A stretch of DNA of 64,000 bases from Methanomethylovorans sp041447285 (lineage in GTDB: Archaea; Halobacteriota; Methanosarcinia; Methanosarcinales; Methanosarcinaceae). The translations under genes and the position numbers were made by a program. The notes beneath the pieces were generated by a model that saw only the letters and a list, made by a program, of their open reading frames with translations, was not told where the DNA came from and ran no database searches. Shown here in pieces: positions 63,059-64,000 of this stretch; within the stretch, counting starts at the first letter, position 1, and every line of letters starts with the position of its first letter. The stretch covers positions 1-64,000 of the forward strand of contig NZ_JBGMEB010000012.1 in NCBI RefSeq assembly GCF_041447285.1, read 5' to 3'.

Positions 63059-63949
63059 TTAACAGTGTGCTTTTTTATATTTGTTCATTATTTCGTTTTT
63101 CGCATCTAAGTAGCATTTTTCCACGATCTCTGTAGTCCCGGGGATGGACATGATCTCCAGTCCGAACATTTCAGCAAACTGATTTATATTTTGCTCAAAA
63201 GCAGGATCATGTCGTGTACTCCTTTCTATTTTCACAATCCGGCTGATATGATGTCTTTTAAATGAGTCACATATTGTTTTCAGATCAGTCTGTTTATCAC
63301 CGGGAGCATCTACATCTTTCCAGTTGGATGCCCACATAGGAGTGAAAAATAAACTGCCCTTTCCTCTGCATGCCTCGAAAGCTTTTTCATATTTTCTGTT
63401 GCCCCCCAAAGCTATGCTTATGCAATCATCTACTCTGTTATCTTCATAATCTCTTAGCAGATATATGGGGCATCTGATATCTGAAAGGTCATTCTCTATA
63501 TTTTGGAAGGAGTTCCCGCACAGGCCGTAGAACAAGAGAATACCATCTGAATAAACAGACATCTGTTCTATTGCTGCATATACTCCTTTGCGCAACAATT
63601 TAAGGTCTCTGTGTAATCCAAGTTCAAGGATGTGCACTACTAAAATAAAGTCATCATCTGTAGTTTTCTTTCTAAACAATCGTCTAAAAATGTTACTTCT
63701 CCAGGAGCTTCCTGCTTGCCTGACCATATCGTGTATCCTGTCTGGAGGCACAGATGTATAAGGTGTGCCTCCTGTTTTTAGGCGCCTTATAAGTCCATGT
63801 GTTTCTTTTGTATCTGCAACGAACAGATAGTCAAAAGCATTTTTCAATGACAGGACATGAAATATCTCATCTTCTAGTATCCTGCACGCTAATATTGACA
63901 TGACTGGAATATCGTGTTCCTCCGCGAAAATGTTGGATATTTCAAACAC
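63059..63949 (-). CDS. DUF1638 protein
   Basis: The 296-residue protein fits DUF1638: VMSILACRILEDEIFHVL at the start, LLFYGLCGNSFQNIE in the middle with a conserved cysteine, LLRDYEDNRVDDCISIALGG and the ending with FTPMWASNWKDV. The family is often found near corrinoid methyltransferases in methanogens, with unknown function. Start is a GTG at 63949; an internal ATG 16 residues later (63901) is possible. It ends 10 bases from the convergent unknown gene. Confidence 0.75.
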   Translation of the reverse strand: MFEISNIFAEEHDIPVMSILACRILEDEIFHVLSLKNAFDYLFVADTKETHGLIRRLKTGGTPYTSVPPDRIHDMVRQAGSSWRSNIFRRLFRKKTTDDDFILVVHILELGLHRDLKLLRKGVYAAIEQMSVYSDGILLFYGLCGNSFQNIENDLSDIRCPIYLLRDYEDNRVDDCISIALGGNRKYEKAFEACRGKGSLFFTPMWASNWKDVDAPGDKQTDLKTICDSFKRHHISRIVKIERSTRHDPAFEQNINQFAEMFGLEIMSIPGTTEIVEKCYLDAKNEIMNKYKKAHC

Positions 63950-64000
63950 CTAACTTTATTGTTTTTATTATCCTTAAAATATGGCCTGAATAGATTATAT

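Noticed and set aside
1..64000. tRNA, rRNA, CRISPR arrays and insertion sequences
   Set aside because: Looked for T-loop-like GGTTCGA patterns, regularly spaced repeats and transposase motifs; none was convincing.

Overview
The window comes from a methylotrophic methanogenic archaeon, most likely a member of the Methanosarcinaceae. The strongest evidence is a methanol-utilisation block: mtaC, mtaB and mtaA, whose metal ligands fall at the residue numbers I recall for characterised Methanosarcina enzymes, plus a RamA-type corrinoid activator. Archaeal information-processing genes (MCM, Lhr helicase, Rio2, deoxyhypusine synthase, TrmJ, DUF424, DUF460), an F420:NADPH oxidoreductase, TATA-box promoters and T-rich 3' ends agree with this. 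Genus cannot be fixed from sequence alone. I saw no rRNA, no convincing tRNA, no CRISPR array and no intact insertion sequence.

Layout. 1-1.3 kb is gene-poor and holds two tiny peptide genes and two decayed AbrB-like antitoxin fragments. 1.3-4.2 kb has a small zinc-ribbon protein, an F420-dependent NADP reductase and an archaeal glutamate-synthase-like flavoprotein. 4.7-7.9 kb is a membrane protein and glycosyltransferase pair, probably for surface glycans. 8.2-10.1 kb has a corrinoid protein cut off exactly before its B12-binding domain, and two unknown methanogen proteins. 10.4-12.5 kb has a TM-helix channel-like protein and an aminotransferase. 12.6-16.4 kb is a ferrous-iron operon with a DtxR-family regulator, FeoA, FeoB, an unknown membrane protein and an FeoC-like Fe-S winged helix; shared operator-like repeats precede the regulator and feoA.

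16.6-25.4 kb is the methanol block: ramA, a CobW-type GTPase, a 730-bp leader rich in inverted repeats, mtaC-mtaB, then mtaA and a hydantoinase-like ASKHA protein on the other strand. Together they cover methyl transfer from methanol to coenzyme M and reductive repair of the corrinoid. 25.6-31.7 kb holds an Lhr helicase and phosphoesterase pair, deoxyhypusine synthase, pyrF and a PH-domain-like protein.

31.7-41.4 kb is a dense polyphosphate island: an exopolyphosphatase catalytic unit, polyphosphate kinase 1, a membrane-anchored CHAD protein, a ferredoxin, an MgtC/DUF4010 membrane protein, a double-domain PPK2 (polyphosphate:AMP phosphotransferase type) and a CYTH-HD fusion. The HD domain on the CYTH protein resembles the C-terminal half missing from the short Ppx. 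This is the most interesting gene set in the window.

41.5-45.9 kb encodes a soluble 1296-residue chemoreceptor with repeated HAMP-like modules and two cysteine-rich PAS domains, followed by CheW. 46.3-51.1 kb is pyruvate carboxylase (pycB-pycA), biotin ligase and an S-layer-like anchored protein. 51.1-55.9 kb is a minus-strand group: trmJ, mcm, DUF424 and two coiled-coil proteins. 56.1-63.9 kb has a transglutaminase-like protein, a Sfp-type phosphopantetheinyl transferase, a GyrI-like protein, rio2, DUF460, DUF2148, mobA, an unknown protein and DUF1638.
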